Positions 1 through 8,242 of a stretch of DNA of 64,000 nt are shown here, one piece after another; position 1 is the stretch's first letter, and every line of letters starts with the position of its first letter. A program made the position numbers and the translations under genes. Source of the DNA: Streptomyces bluensis. Its GTDB lineage: Bacteria > Actinomycetota > Actinomycetes > Streptomycetales > Streptomycetaceae. The notes under the pieces are model-generated. The model saw only the letters and a program-made list of their open reading frames with translations, had not been told where the DNA came from and made no database searches. The stretch spans positions 1 to 64,000 of the forward strand of contig NZ_BMVM01000014.1 in assembly GCF_014650715.1 (NCBI RefSeq), given 5' to 3'.

Positions 1-2
1 TC

Positions 3-155
3 GACCCCGACGCGGACCCCGACGACCTCGCCTACCTCCTGCTGACCCTCATCCGCGGGACCGATGTCGTCGGCGCATACGGCCACAGCCCCGCCCGCCT
101 GACCTCGATAGCCGAAAGCGCGTTCGCACTCCTGCCCCGCCCGCGCCACCACTGA
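3..155 (+). CDS. 3' end of a TetR-like regulator (partial)
   Basis: An open frame runs in from the left edge and ends at TGA 153-155, giving about 50 residues. The tail reads LLLTLIRGTDVVGAYGHSP and then an alanine-rich helix ending in LLPRP. This resembles the last helices of TetR/AcrR-type ligand-binding domains, where a glycine-rich turn precedes the final helix. The DNA-binding half lies outside the window, so the family call is an inference from a short tail. Confidence 0.4.
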   Translation, partial: DPDADPDDLAYLLLTLIRGTDVVGAYGHSPARLTSIAESAFALLPRPRHH

Positions 156-631
156 CAAGGACACAGCCGGCCTCGTCGCACTGGCATCTGATGCGGCCGG
201 CCCACTTCGACGCTGCCGAAGCACGGCCCGCAGGTTCACGCACCGCCGGGCAGTCATCTGGGCGGCCGGCGAGGAACGGCGCCCGCATCCAGCAGCGTCA
301 CCCGGCGCTCGCGGCACACGACAACTGCCATAGTCCCCGCGATGTCAGTAGGCGGCGCGGGGACGCCCGGCTGCCGTACACCTCCACCCACTCCCAGACC
401 GAGGGCGATTGCGCCTTGCCCCGTGGAGAGCACTGCCCCCCACGTTCAGTGACCCGCCGTCTAAAGGACTGGTAACAAGGTGAGTTTGTAGCCGGATGGG
501 AATGACGGCGTGTCAGTTCTCGTTGATGCTGCCCGGATGGGTGATCTCTCGCACGAAGGCTGAGCGTTGTCATCGAAGGTTGGTGACCGCTAGATTTTCT
601 CACCGAAGGTTGAGTGATCGTTTAGGTCTGG
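156..631. other. Intergenic stretch without a supported gene
   Basis: I see no frame here with a ribosome binding site or a recognisable protein. Between about 555 and 620 the motif GAAGGTTG or a close variant recurs (CACGAAGGCTGAG, ATCGAAGGTTGGTG, ACCGAAGGTTGAG). It ends right where the aldo/keto reductase remnant begins. The repeats could be a decayed insertion-sequence end, but no matching partner end was found. Confidence 0.35.
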
Positions 632-826
632 ATGCTGCACAAGTACGACTGCCTCGTACCGATCCCCGGATCACACAAGCCCAGCCGCATCGAAGAAAAC
701 CTCGGCGCCGCGGACGTCGACCTCACCGAGGACGGGTTCAGCCGCATCGAGGCCGAACCCGCCACCGTCAAGGTCCATGGCAACCGCACTGACGTCGACA
801 TCGCCAAGCTCGCGGACCTCGACTGA
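632..826 (+). pseudogene. Aldo/keto reductase C-terminal remnant
   Basis: The 64 residues contain VPIPGSHKPSRIEENLGA followed by DLTEDGFSRIEAE, which is the NADPH-binding end of aldo/keto reductases (the 'IPG(S/T)....ri.eN..a' segment and last helix). The (beta/alpha)8 barrel with its catalytic Tyr, Lys, His and Asp is absent, so this is about the last fifth of a roughly 330-aa enzyme. It is probably dead. The left break coincides with the short repeats just upstream. Confidence 0.7.
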
Positions 827-922
827 GCGGTGATCGATCAGCGCGTCGGGGGGAGGCTCCGGATCGCCGGCGATGGCGTCGTTTGTGAGTCGTCCGACGC
901 TGGCTGCTCAGTCCGACGTGGG

Positions 923-1678
923 TCACCACGGGAGGTCCACGCCTTCCCAGAGCGTGAAGGTGCCGGTGGGTCCGTCGGCTCTGAGCCGGGCGACGCGCAC
1001 GATCTCGCGGGCGGCCTCCTCGGCCGACTCTATGCCCTCGAAGTTGACCAGCGCGGTGTTGGCGAACCCCGGCGAGACGAGGTTGACTTTGACGTCGGTG
1101 TCCTCCAGTTCGATCATCATCGCCAGCGTCACGGCGTTGAGCGCCGTCTTCGACGCGGCATAGACGGGTTCGAATGTGGAGCGGTACGGGAAGTCCGGGC
1201 CAGCCATGGTTGTCAACGAGCCGAGTGCGCTCGTGACGTTCACGACGCGCGCATCAGGCGATTCGCGAAGCAGCGGCAGCATGGCCTGGAATACCGCCAG
1301 GGGACCGAAGACGTTCACCTCCCACACAGCCCGCACCTCATCGAGGGGGACGGTGCTCGCTTTCGACATTGCCCGGAGCTCGGACAGATCACGCACATCG
1401 GTGCGGGTAGTGGAGATGGCGGCGTTGTTGATGAGGAGGTCGAGTCGGCCGGTCTCGTCGCGGATCCGTTCGGCGGCCGAGGCGATCGACGTCGTGTCGG
1501 TCACGTCGAGCTGGAGCGCGATGGCGCCCTCACCGATCTCTGCGGCTGCCTTCTCGCCGCGGGCGAGGTCGCGGGACCCGACAAACACGGTCACCCCATC
1601 GAAGACCAGCTCCTTCGCGACCTGCTTGCCCATGCCTTGGTTGGCTCCGGTGATCAGAGCAATACGGTTCGTAGGCAC
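923..1678 (-). CDS. Short-chain dehydrogenase/reductase (SDR)
   Basis: This is a classical NAD(P)-dependent SDR of about 251 residues. The GTG at 1678 is chosen because GAAGGAGGGG stands just upstream and the product then begins PTNRIALITGANQGMG. That contains the TGxxxGxG Rossmann loop at about residues 11-18. NNAA follows, then the catalytic Ser in NVTSALGS and the YxxxK pair in YAASK. The substrate cannot be read from the sequence. The gene is divergent from the MmyB-type regulator at 1846, so that regulator probably controls it. A longer frame to 1750 exists, but the added N-terminus is Arg/Ser-rich and lacks SDR features. Confidence 0.88.
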   Translation of the reverse strand: MPTNRIALITGANQGMGKQVAKELVFDGVTVFVGSRDLARGEKAAAEIGEGAIALQLDVTDTTSIASAAERIRDETGRLDLLINNAAISTTRTDVRDLSELRAMSKASTVPLDEVRAVWEVNVFGPLAVFQAMLPLLRESPDARVVNVTSALGSLTTMAGPDFPYRSTFEPVYAASKTALNAVTLAMMIELEDTDVKVNLVSPGFANTALVNFEGIESAEEAAREIVRVARLRADGPTGTFTLWEGVDLPW

Positions 1679-1845
1679 GAGGCCCCTCCTTCGCTGACGT
1701 GGCGATGACGAACGAGCGCTCGTGCCAGTGCGCGTCGCGCTCTGTGACAACCGTGCGGCCCTCCCGGCCGACGGAGAAGGCCACCTCGATCCTGGGAGTG
1801 GCAGGACCAGGCAACGTCAGTCCGCGGGAACTATCGTCAACGAGT

Positions 1846-2709
1846 GTGACGAACGCGGCAGGCTCGGGGCGCGAGAACAGGCTCGGCGACTACTTGCGCG
1901 CTCGGCGGGAACTGGTGGCTCCGGAGACTGTCGGTCTGCCTGAGGATGAACGACGTCGAGTGCCGGGGCTGCGCCGCGAAGAAGTCGCCCTGCTAGCCGG
2001 CATCAGCTCGGACTACTACCTCCGGCTCGAGCAGGGGCGCAACCGGAATCCCTCGGTGCAGGTGCTCGAAGCCATCGCACGCGTGCTGCAACTCGACGAA
2101 CCCTCCACCGAGCATCTCCTCAAACTGAGCGCCACGGCGCCACGTCGGCGTCGCGCACCCCGCCGCGAGACAGTCATCCCCCGCATCATGGAGCTCGTCC
2201 GCTCGATAGAGATGCCCGCGTTTGTCGCGGGGCGCTACATGGACGTGCTCGCGAGCAATCCGCTGGCGCACGTCCTCTCGCCGGAGCTCCGACCCGGTGA
2301 GAACCTGCTGCGTGCTGCATTCCTCGACGCGGATGACCGAATACACCTCGATCGAAACGACATGGTCGCGATGTTCCGCAAACGCGTCGGAGCCGATCTC
2401 GACGATCCACGGGCCGTGCAGCTCATCGGAGAACTGTCACTGGCAAGCGAAGCGTTTCGGCAGGCGTGGGCCCGCCACGATGTGCGGCCGGCCCGGGGCG
2501 GTCCCGTCAGCATCGATCACCCGCAGGTCGGTCCGATGGAGCTAAACCTCTCCAAGCTCGCCGTCGACGACACCGGCGACCAGATGCTCGTCATCTACCA
2601 CCCCACCGACACGCACCCGGAAAGCGCGGACCGGTTCACGCTGCTCGCGTCTTGGGCCGCAGAAACGCGACCCGTACGAGAGGAAGACGTCCGCGCGGTG
2701 GACGACTGA
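1846..2709 (+). CDS. XRE/MmyB-type transcriptional regulator
   Basis: This is a DNA-binding regulator of about 287 residues. The N-terminal helix-turn-helix (about residues 10-75) reads LGDYLRARRELV, then VPGLRREEVALLAGISSDYYLRLEQGR. That string is typical of actinobacterial regulators with an MmyB-like ligand-binding half. The rest (about 100-280) ends in the expected YHPTDTHPESADRFTLLASW. The GTG at 1846 puts the start about 17 residues before the HTH; an upstream ATG at 1699 would add an unstructured leader overlapping the SDR promoter. It is divergent from the SDR gene, a common arrangement in which the regulator represses its neighbour. The ligand is unknown. Confidence 0.88.
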   Translation: MTNAAGSGRENRLGDYLRARRELVAPETVGLPEDERRRVPGLRREEVALLAGISSDYYLRLEQGRNRNPSVQVLEAIARVLQLDEPSTEHLLKLSATAPRRRRAPRRETVIPRIMELVRSIEMPAFVAGRYMDVLASNPLAHVLSPELRPGENLLRAAFLDADDRIHLDRNDMVAMFRKRVGADLDDPRAVQLIGELSLASEAFRQAWARHDVRPARGGPVSIDHPQVGPMELNLSKLAVDDTGDQMLVIYHPTDTHPESADRFTLLASWAAETRPVREEDVRAVDD

Positions 2710-2949
2710 CACCCCCCTGCGGTTCACGTCATACCCACGACTGCTCGACCGCGCTCGACGCTCGGGCCAACACCGGCGAGAACCCGCGGGAGGACTGCCG
2801 GCCAGGCCATGCCGATGATCGCCTCATCGCGGAGCAAGACTATGCAGCCATGCGACGACGTGTTCTCCCTTGCCCAGGTGACGAAGTGCTGCAGGAACTC
2901 TTCGCGTCACTCAACCTGCGATGAGAATCGCTCAACCTTCACTGCGACA

Positions 2950-3060
2950 GATCAATGGGGGTGTGAGGCGGCCGAGACGAAGAGTGCGCGCAAGCCGTGG
3001 GAGGTCGAGGACGGGCTGTGGGAACGGATCGAGCCAAGACCGACGGGTGCCAACGCATCC
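2950..3060 (+). pseudogene. IS5-like transposase N-terminal scrap
   Basis: One frame reads RKPWEVEDGLWERIEP at about 2989-3036. This matches the opening of IS5-family transposases ('W.v.delW..iePllP'). After this the frame turns into unrelated Arg/Ser-rich sequence with no D, D or E catalytic segments. It is therefore a short remnant, not a gene. It lies in a stretch (2710-4130) that otherwise lacks genes. Confidence 0.45.
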
Positions 3061-4132
3061 ACCATCTGCCCGGGACACCTGTCGCCGCGGACACGGTCCC
3101 GCCGGGCCGCCTCGTCGCACCGCACCCCGGTCACCGGGGACCGGACATCCGCAGAAACGCCTCGAAGACGCAGCCCCGTCAGGTCCGCGACCTCCGTTTG
3201 AGGCATTCACTCTCATTTTCGCGTGCCACGTTCCCGGGCGGCTGCCATCGCTGGGCGCTCTGTCCGCCTACCCCGCCATCAAACCCGAGCAGGGGTAATA
3301 GGGGGATGCCAGCCTCGTGTCACGGTATGCCTCCCTGCCGACTGTCCCTGTGCCTGTCGCGGCGCCACAGACGGGCAGAACCCGCTCGCCACGAGGTACC
3401 GCGGAGGACTTGACGGCACCACAACCGACACCCATCCCTGTGCTGCTGAGCCCTGCTCTTTCCCCCGCCCTGCAGGCAAGGACGCCCCTCAGAATCGTCG
3501 CCATCTGTACCAGCCTTCCTTGCACAGCCCTGTCTCGGTCGTCCTCCACTTACTGCGCGCCAAGGGGCGGTCCCCTGGCCCCAGGCCGTAACTTACGGCG
3601 ACCCTCCGACCCTCCCGGTTCCGTGGCCGCCTCGGACGCCCTGCCCCCTCCGACCCAGGACTACATGTGTGGTTCAGGACAGAACCTCTGCCCCGCCAGC
3701 GGGTCCTGCCCTGAAGCGCCCGTACCTGTTCCCAGGCGCCAATCCTCCGTACCCCAGGACTCCTGATCAGCTAACCCATTGCCAAGACAAGCGCAGAGGC
3801 CCCTATCCGACGCCCCTATCTCCTGACAGAGCAATTTCTCCCCTGGCCGTGTAGCTCAAGGCACAAGCCCCCACGACAGGGCTACCCCTCTCTCTTCCAG
3901 AAATTACCTCCCCACCGCAGGGCGGGGAATACAAGCCCGATTGAACAGCCCTTCCTTTCAAGCGAGACAGCGAAACGTTCCTCCACCCCAGACAGGCCCT
4001 GGATAACAAAACGGGAATTTTCGATACCGTTCGGCCAGGTAACCCGACAGGTAATTGACCTTGTCGCCACTTCGAGTGAAGCACCCCTTGCGAGAGGGGT
4101 AACTTATGCATTCTCATAGATAGGGTTCTGCA
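3061..4132. other. About 1 kb gene-poor, C-rich stretch
   Basis: No frame here looks coding. The plus strand is rich in CCC runs and pyrimidines. GC content drops noticeably toward 3890-4130, unlike the flanking genes. A small hairpin (ACCCCT 4083-4088 with AGGGGT 4095-4100) lies before the gene at 4133. The composition suggests acquired or plasmid-derived DNA; that is inference. Confidence 0.4.
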
Positions 4133-4585
4133 ATGATCGAAACCCTTCCATGGGAAGAAGTAGCCGGTAATCCCGACAAGTACATCCAGCTCTTGGAGGA
4201 GAAGGAGGTCGAACTGCAGCGCGATATGTTCAAGGTCCGCCAGGAGCTTCGCCTCGTGCGTCAGGTAAAGAAGCAGATGCAGATCGCAGACGAGTGGCGG
4301 ACATCAGGCATCCCTGAGCAGCGACAGTCCGACACAGACTCCGACGACGCCGAGCCGGCAACGGCAACCGGCGGCTTCCAGGTCGCGCCCCGCAAGACGC
4401 GAATCTTGCGGCTGATGGCCCAGGATCCGTTGCGGCAGTGGAAAGCCCTCGAAGTGGCCAACGCACTCAACGAAGCCGACAAGATCAAGAGCGTTCGCGT
4501 GGCAGCGGATGAACTCGCCAAAGCCGGATCTTTGATCAAGCTGCCGAATGCCTTCTACCAGTACGCACCACCCCAGCAGCCTTAA
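4133..4585 (+). CDS. Hypothetical protein, coiled coil plus possible winged helix
   Basis: The 150-residue product is not a family I recognise. Residues about 15-55 (QLLEEKEVELQRDMFKVRQEL then LVRQVKKQM) form a charged heptad-like helix, probably a coiled coil. Residues 60-85 are an acidic linker. Residues about 88-145 (RKTRILRLMAQDPLRQWKALEVANALN...SVRVAADELAKAGSLIKL) look like a small helical domain of winged-helix type, such as those that separate 'replication status' steps in wHTH proteins. The ATG has only a weak ribosome binding site. A hairpin follows at 4595-4630. The isolated position in gene-poor DNA fits accessory origin. Confidence 0.6.
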   Translation: MIETLPWEEVAGNPDKYIQLLEEKEVELQRDMFKVRQELRLVRQVKKQMQIADEWRTSGIPEQRQSDTDSDDAEPATATGGFQVAPRKTRILRLMAQDPLRQWKALEVANALNEADKIKSVRVAADELAKAGSLIKLPNAFYQYAPPQQP

Positions 4586-4594
4586 ACAAAAGAA

Positions 4595-4630
4595 GGCCGC
4601 CACCAAGGAGTCCAGTCCAAGGTGACGGCC
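4595..4630 (+). terminator. Hairpin after the 4133 gene
   Basis: GGCCGCCACC (4595-4604) pairs with GGTGACGGCC (4621-4630) with one mismatch, ten bases after the stop codon. There is no long T-run, so this would be a weak or GC-type terminator. Confidence 0.55.
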
Positions 4631-4836
4631 AACGGCGACGAACCCACCTAGTACCTTCCACAGCGCCGGATCAGTTCGTCACGTTGCATTTTACGAGCGG
4701 TCGAGGGCCGCCGGTAGCGCACGACGAAATATGGTCCCGCCCTTCGCCCGAAGGGATGACCGCCCGCATGTTCGGTTTCGAACAGCCATTCCGTGCCCCA
4801 CGTCCATATACCGGCGGCTCCCCGCAGCGGCCCGCT

Positions 4837-5061
4837 TTACACATCCCGGCCGGGCCAGAGATCGCAGTCCAGCGCCTTTTCGAGATTGGCAATGGTCAGC
4901 AGGTCGGGCCACGCCTCACCGGCGAGCGCCTTGGCGATCGTGAAGCGGGCCACGCCACTTTCGCGCGACAGCTGAGCGACGGACCAACCCCGCCCGTCGA
5001 GCGCAGCCCTGAGCCGAGCAGCCATGGCCTGGGCGACCCGCGCCCCGTGGTGCTCCTCCAT
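4837..5061 (-). CDS. Small HTH (XRE/Cro-like) regulator
   Basis: The product is about 74 residues from ATG 5061. AARLRAALDGRGWSVAQLSRESGVARFTIAKALAGEAWPDLLTIANLEKAL is a complete five-helix Cro/cI-type DNA-binding domain, and nothing else remains in the protein. ATG 5061 is preceded by CCTGAGG. ATG 5133 or 5241 would add Arg/Pro-rich leader sequence, so the start is uncertain. The gene is divergent from the recombinase-like gene at 5245 across a double palindrome (5195-5228). It is likely the regulator of the cassette and of itself. Confidence 0.72.
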   Translation of the reverse strand: MEEHHGARVAQAMAARLRAALDGRGWSVAQLSRESGVARFTIAKALAGEAWPDLLTIANLEKALDCDLWPGRDV

Positions 5062-5194
5062 GACGGCCTCAGGCCACGCGCCGCTGGCGCAGTACGCGCG
5101 CGGCGGCAGTCGGCGGGCATCTCCTTGGGGCATGAGGTGAAGTCTGACCCATCCGGTCCTCCCCGGTCGCGCGCGGCTGCTGCCACAGCTACAT

Positions 5195-5228
5195 GTTATT
5201 CGAATAACACCCCACCGGCTGGGGTGTT
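5195..5228. promoter_or_regulatory. Double palindrome between HTH gene and recombinase-like gene
   Basis: GTTATTCGAATAAC (5195-5208) is a perfect 14-bp palindrome. It is AT-rich in very GC-rich surroundings. It overlaps AACACCCCA (5206-5214), which pairs with TGGGGTGTT (5220-5228) across five bases. The second arm ends 17 bases before the ATG at 5245. Position and symmetry fit operator sites for the divergent HTH protein; a recombination or transposase binding site is the alternative. Confidence 0.6.
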
Positions 5229-5244
5229 GGTTTGGCGACATGTG

Positions 5245-6168
5245 ATGAGTCAGCGGATTGATTCCTACGGCCCGTCCGGCTCCCCCGCGGGGTGGAACCG
5301 CGTCGGCGACGAAGTGCGCCGTGTTGTCCGCCTCGCCGACCCCCTGACGTCGTACAAAGCACGTGAACTGCTCTCCGCGCTCTCCCAGTTGGCCCTCTTC
5401 TGCAACGGTGAGGGCCTTCCCGGGAAGGCCGAGGTGTGGCTCTCCCGGGAGGTCATCGAGAGGTTCATCGCGGTCGGCTGTCCCAACGTGCGGGAGAGCA
5501 CCCGCGGCAACTACCGGACCCGGCTCCTGCGGCTCAGCGAGATCGTGCTGGGCGGCGAATGCCGGACCGGGAAACCCGCCAAACTGTCGGCCTCGGTTCC
5601 CAACAGCCCCTACACCCGGACCGAGCTCGCGGACCTGTGGGGCTGGGTGGGTGGGCTGCCCACCGACGAGCTGCGCTGGGACTGCAAGACGCTCATGGCA
5701 CTCGGGCTCGGTGTCGGCCTCGACTCACCGGAGGTCATCCGAGTCCGCGTCCATGACGTCCGCCGATCATCAGGAGGTGGTGGCCCAGTCGTCGTGGTCA
5801 CTCGCGGATCCCGGAAACGGGAGATCCTCTGCCGCCGTCCCTGGGAAGGAGTTCTGGCCGCCGCTGCCGACCGTCTCGACAACTCCGGCGCCGCGCAGTA
5901 CCTGTTCCGCCCCAACTCCTACAGCCGCGGCACCAACACCGTCACGAACTTCCTGGCCCGCGCCCAGCCGAGCCCGAAGGTCCCTCGCCTGGTCATGGGC
6001 CGCCTCAGATCCACGTGGTTGGTGGAGCTCTTCGAAGCGCGGCTTCCCATCACCGTCATCGTCGCGGCGGCCGGCGTCGACACCCTCCACGGCCTCTCCC
6101 GCATCCTGCCGTTTCTGAGCGCCGTCCCCGCCGAAGAAGCCGCCCGCCTGTTGCGGGGCAGCCAATGA
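5245..6168 (+). CDS. Tyrosine-recombinase-like protein lacking key residues
   Basis: The product is 307 residues from ATG 5245 (a GTG lies one codon upstream). The N-terminal half is helical (about 20-120: LTSYKARELLSALSQLALFC...ESTRGNYRTRLLRLSEIVLGG), like a core-binding SAM-like domain. The C-terminal half follows the integrase fold: MALGLGVGLDSPEVIRVRVHD sits at box I, and MGRLRSTWLVELFEARLPI at the HxLRxT region. In box I the usual catalytic Arg of GLRxSE is Asp (GLDSPE). No nucleophilic Tyr follows the last helix (HGLSRILPFLSAVPAEE). It is probably not a cutting enzyme by itself. Its TGA overlaps the ATG of the transposase-like gene, so the two are translated together. Confidence 0.62.
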   Translation: MSQRIDSYGPSGSPAGWNRVGDEVRRVVRLADPLTSYKARELLSALSQLALFCNGEGLPGKAEVWLSREVIERFIAVGCPNVRESTRGNYRTRLLRLSEIVLGGECRTGKPAKLSASVPNSPYTRTELADLWGWVGGLPTDELRWDCKTLMALGLGVGLDSPEVIRVRVHDVRRSSGGGGPVVVVTRGSRKREILCRRPWEGVLAAAADRLDNSGAAQYLFRPNSYSRGTNTVTNFLARAQPSPKVPRLVMGRLRSTWLVELFEARLPITVIVAAAGVDTLHGLSRILPFLSAVPAEEAARLLRGSQ

Positions 6169-7964
6169 CCACGCCCCGCAGCCTGCCCAGTGATCGCCAC
6201 GAGCGCCTTCTGGCGATGCGCGCCACGCGCAGATTCATCGACGACGCCGACGTCGATGCCGCGATCGAGGAAGTCGACAACAGCCAACTCGTCCCTCTGC
6301 TGGAGGAGTTCGTCCACCTCCCGCGAGGCCGACACCGCTCCCTGCACCTCCGAAGCCTCCTGGTCGGTCTCCATCTCTGCACCCAGGACACCGGCGGCAA
6401 GATCGTCCTGGAACGGGTCACGGACATCCTGTACTTCCGCATCAGTCCGCAGCTGCGCGCCCGCCTCGGCATAGCCGAGTACGACGACCACGACCAGGGA
6501 TTCGAGGCGGCCTACGCCGTGGTCAGGCGGATCTTCCACGCCATGAAGGATGCGATGAACCCCTCCCCGCTGCCGCCCAACGGGCACCTCTCACGCAAGG
6601 AGGCGCACACACTGACGGCGGCAGCCGACGTCGACGAGCTGGTGGAGCGGGAGCGACGGCTGGCGCTGTTCACCGAGTTCGTGCTGGATGCCTCCGTACG
6701 CCCCCTCCACGATCTGCTGGCAGAACTGGCAGAGGTCTCCCTGGGCATCGACGCCACCCCCGTCCGCACGTTCTCCCGCGGCCGTCGCACGAACGGACCC
6801 GAGCTCGCGACCGATCCGGACGCCGGCTGGTACGTACGCGAGGGCGACCACCGCGACCCGGACGTGCCGGTGTCCGATGCCATGCGCCCGCCTCCGCCGC
6901 CCGCCAAGAAGGGCAAAGCCAAGCCGCCTCCGGGCAAGAAGAAGACCTCGCTCAAGAAGAAGTACCTCTACGGCTACGACGCCCACCTCATCGTGGCCCG
7001 GGACACCGAACACGACGCCGTACTCCTCGACGACGGCACCCCGAACCCCGACGTCCTGCCCGTCGTCGTACTCGGCGTCGCCCTCGACAAGCCCGGCCAG
7101 CGCCCCGCGTACAACGGCGTGAAGGTCCTGGACCGACTCCAGGAACGGGGCTACAAACCCGGCTACCTTGCCGGCGACCGCGCCTACAACAACTCCGAGC
7201 CCGCGGAATGGCAGATCCCCGTCCGAGCCATGGGCTACAAGCCCGTCTACGACTACCGGGCGGACCAGCTCGGCAAGCAGGACGGAACGCAGGGCGCCAT
7301 CCTCGTCGAGGGCCGCTGGTACTGCCCGTCCATGCCGAAGCCCCTCATCAACGCCACCATCGACCTGCACGCCGAGCGCATCGACCGGGAGACGTGGGTC
7401 CGGCTGATCGCCGCCCGCCGCGGCTACCGCCTCATGCCGAAGCAGAACGCCGACGCCGACGGCTACCAGCGGATGATGTGCCCCGCCGAAGCAGGCAAGG
7501 CCCAGTGCTCTCTCAAGCCCCACACGATGGGACGCGGCATCCATCTACCCCTGGTCGACCCGGAACCCAGCCCGGTGGGCCCGGTCAAGGTCTGCCGCCA
7601 GCGCGCCATCACCGTCGGCCCGGAAGCCGGCGCCAAGCAGTGGCAGGCCCTGGAGTACGGCGGCCCGGAATGGCAGAAGATCTACTTCCGGCTGCGCAAC
7701 AGCGTCGAGGGCTACAACGGCTACGCCAAGAACCCCCTCGCCGAGGGCATCGAAGCCGCCGGCTCCCGCCGCATCCGCGGCATCGCGGCCCAGACGATCC
7801 TCCTGGCCCTCCAACTCGCCCACGCCAACCGCCGCAAGATCAAGAAATGGCTGGAGACGCTCGCACTCGGCGGCGAACGCCCCCGGCGCCGCACCCACCA
7901 CAGGCGGAAGACCAAGGAACCCGGGACCTGGACACCTACCGGACATATGTCGTCGGCCGCGTGA
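6165..7964 (+). CDS. DDE transposase-like protein
   Basis: The product is 599 residues; the ATG overlaps the stop of the upstream gene (ATGA). An RNase H-like catalytic core is suggested by GIDATPVRTFSRG (Asp196), YLAGDRAYNN (Asp338) and RNSVEGYNGYAKN (Glu515), in the order and spacing of IS4/IS1182-like DDE enzymes with a long insert. The insert has Cys387, Cys439, Cys448 and Cys477, possibly a metal site. A Lys/Pro-rich loop covers about 241-266, and the C-terminus is basic (RPRRRTHHRRKTK). Residues 30-150 probably hold a DNA-binding domain. Flanking inverted repeats were not found, so mobility is unproven. The assignment rests on motifs only. Confidence 0.7.
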   Translation: MTTPRSLPSDRHERLLAMRATRRFIDDADVDAAIEEVDNSQLVPLLEEFVHLPRGRHRSLHLRSLLVGLHLCTQDTGGKIVLERVTDILYFRISPQLRARLGIAEYDDHDQGFEAAYAVVRRIFHAMKDAMNPSPLPPNGHLSRKEAHTLTAAADVDELVERERRLALFTEFVLDASVRPLHDLLAELAEVSLGIDATPVRTFSRGRRTNGPELATDPDAGWYVREGDHRDPDVPVSDAMRPPPPPAKKGKAKPPPGKKKTSLKKKYLYGYDAHLIVARDTEHDAVLLDDGTPNPDVLPVVVLGVALDKPGQRPAYNGVKVLDRLQERGYKPGYLAGDRAYNNSEPAEWQIPVRAMGYKPVYDYRADQLGKQDGTQGAILVEGRWYCPSMPKPLINATIDLHAERIDRETWVRLIAARRGYRLMPKQNADADGYQRMMCPAEAGKAQCSLKPHTMGRGIHLPLVDPEPSPVGPVKVCRQRAITVGPEAGAKQWQALEYGGPEWQKIYFRLRNSVEGYNGYAKNPLAEGIEAAGSRRIRGIAAQTILLALQLAHANRRKIKKWLETLALGGERPRRRTHHRRKTKEPGTWTPTGHMSSAA

Positions 7965-8017
7965 ACCGGCCGAGGTCACCACAGCACCACCCGGAGAACG
8001 ACCAGCAGCTCAAATAG

Positions 8018-8057
8018 CAGGGCCCCGGCCGTGAGATACCTCACCGCCGGGGCCCTG
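8018..8057 (+). terminator. Very strong hairpin ending the transposase-like cassette
   Basis: CAGGGCCCCGGC (8018-8029) pairs with GCCGGGGCCCTG (8046-8057). Between them GTGAG (8031-8035) pairs with CTCAC (8040-8044) around ATAC. This is a nearly continuous stem of 17 pairs, 54 bases after the transposase-like stop. It marks the boundary between the accessory region and the tRNA-Leu/core genome. Confidence 0.8.
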
Positions 8058-8095
8058 TCACGTCCCTGTCCGGGCCGGTTCCGGCTCGACAACGA

Positions 8096-8143
8096 GGAAC
8101 GGGCCCCCACCGGTGACTTTCGTCACTGGTGAAGACCCGTTCC
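8096..8143 (-). terminator. Hairpin downstream of tRNA-Leu
   Basis: GGAACGGG (8096-8103) pairs with CCCGTTCC (8136-8143). Inside it ACCGGTGAC (8109-8117) pairs with GTCACTGGT (8122-8130), with one wobble. It lies 16 bases beyond the 3' end of the minus-strand tRNA and is likely its terminator. Confidence 0.6.
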
Positions 8144-8158
8144 GTCGGTTCTTCGCTG

Positions 8159-8242
8159 TGCGCGAGGGGGGAGTTGAACCCCCACGCCCTTGCGGGCACT
8201 GGAACCTGAATCCAGCGCGTCTGCCTATTCCGCCACCCGCGC
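8159..8242 (-). tRNA. tRNA-Leu (anticodon CAG)
   Basis: The complement reads GCGCGGGTGGCGGAATAGG, then an anticodon arm CTGGA-TTCAGGT-TCCAG with CAG in the loop. A long variable arm (TGCCCGCAAGGGCGT) and the T-arm GGGGGTTCAACTCCCCC follow. The acceptor GCGCGGG pairs with CTCGCGC (one wobble). At 84 nt with a long variable arm it is a class II tRNA. CCA is not encoded. Confidence 0.95.

Noticed and set aside
3223..3860. Several overlapping 100-150-codon frames
   Set aside because: Composition follows the C-rich DNA; no start signals, no families, and frames on both strands look alike.
4684..5244. Upstream extension of the recombinase-like protein
   Set aside because: The extra 187 residues overlap the HTH gene and the palindromes and are Pro/Arg-rich; ATG 5245 after the operator region is better.
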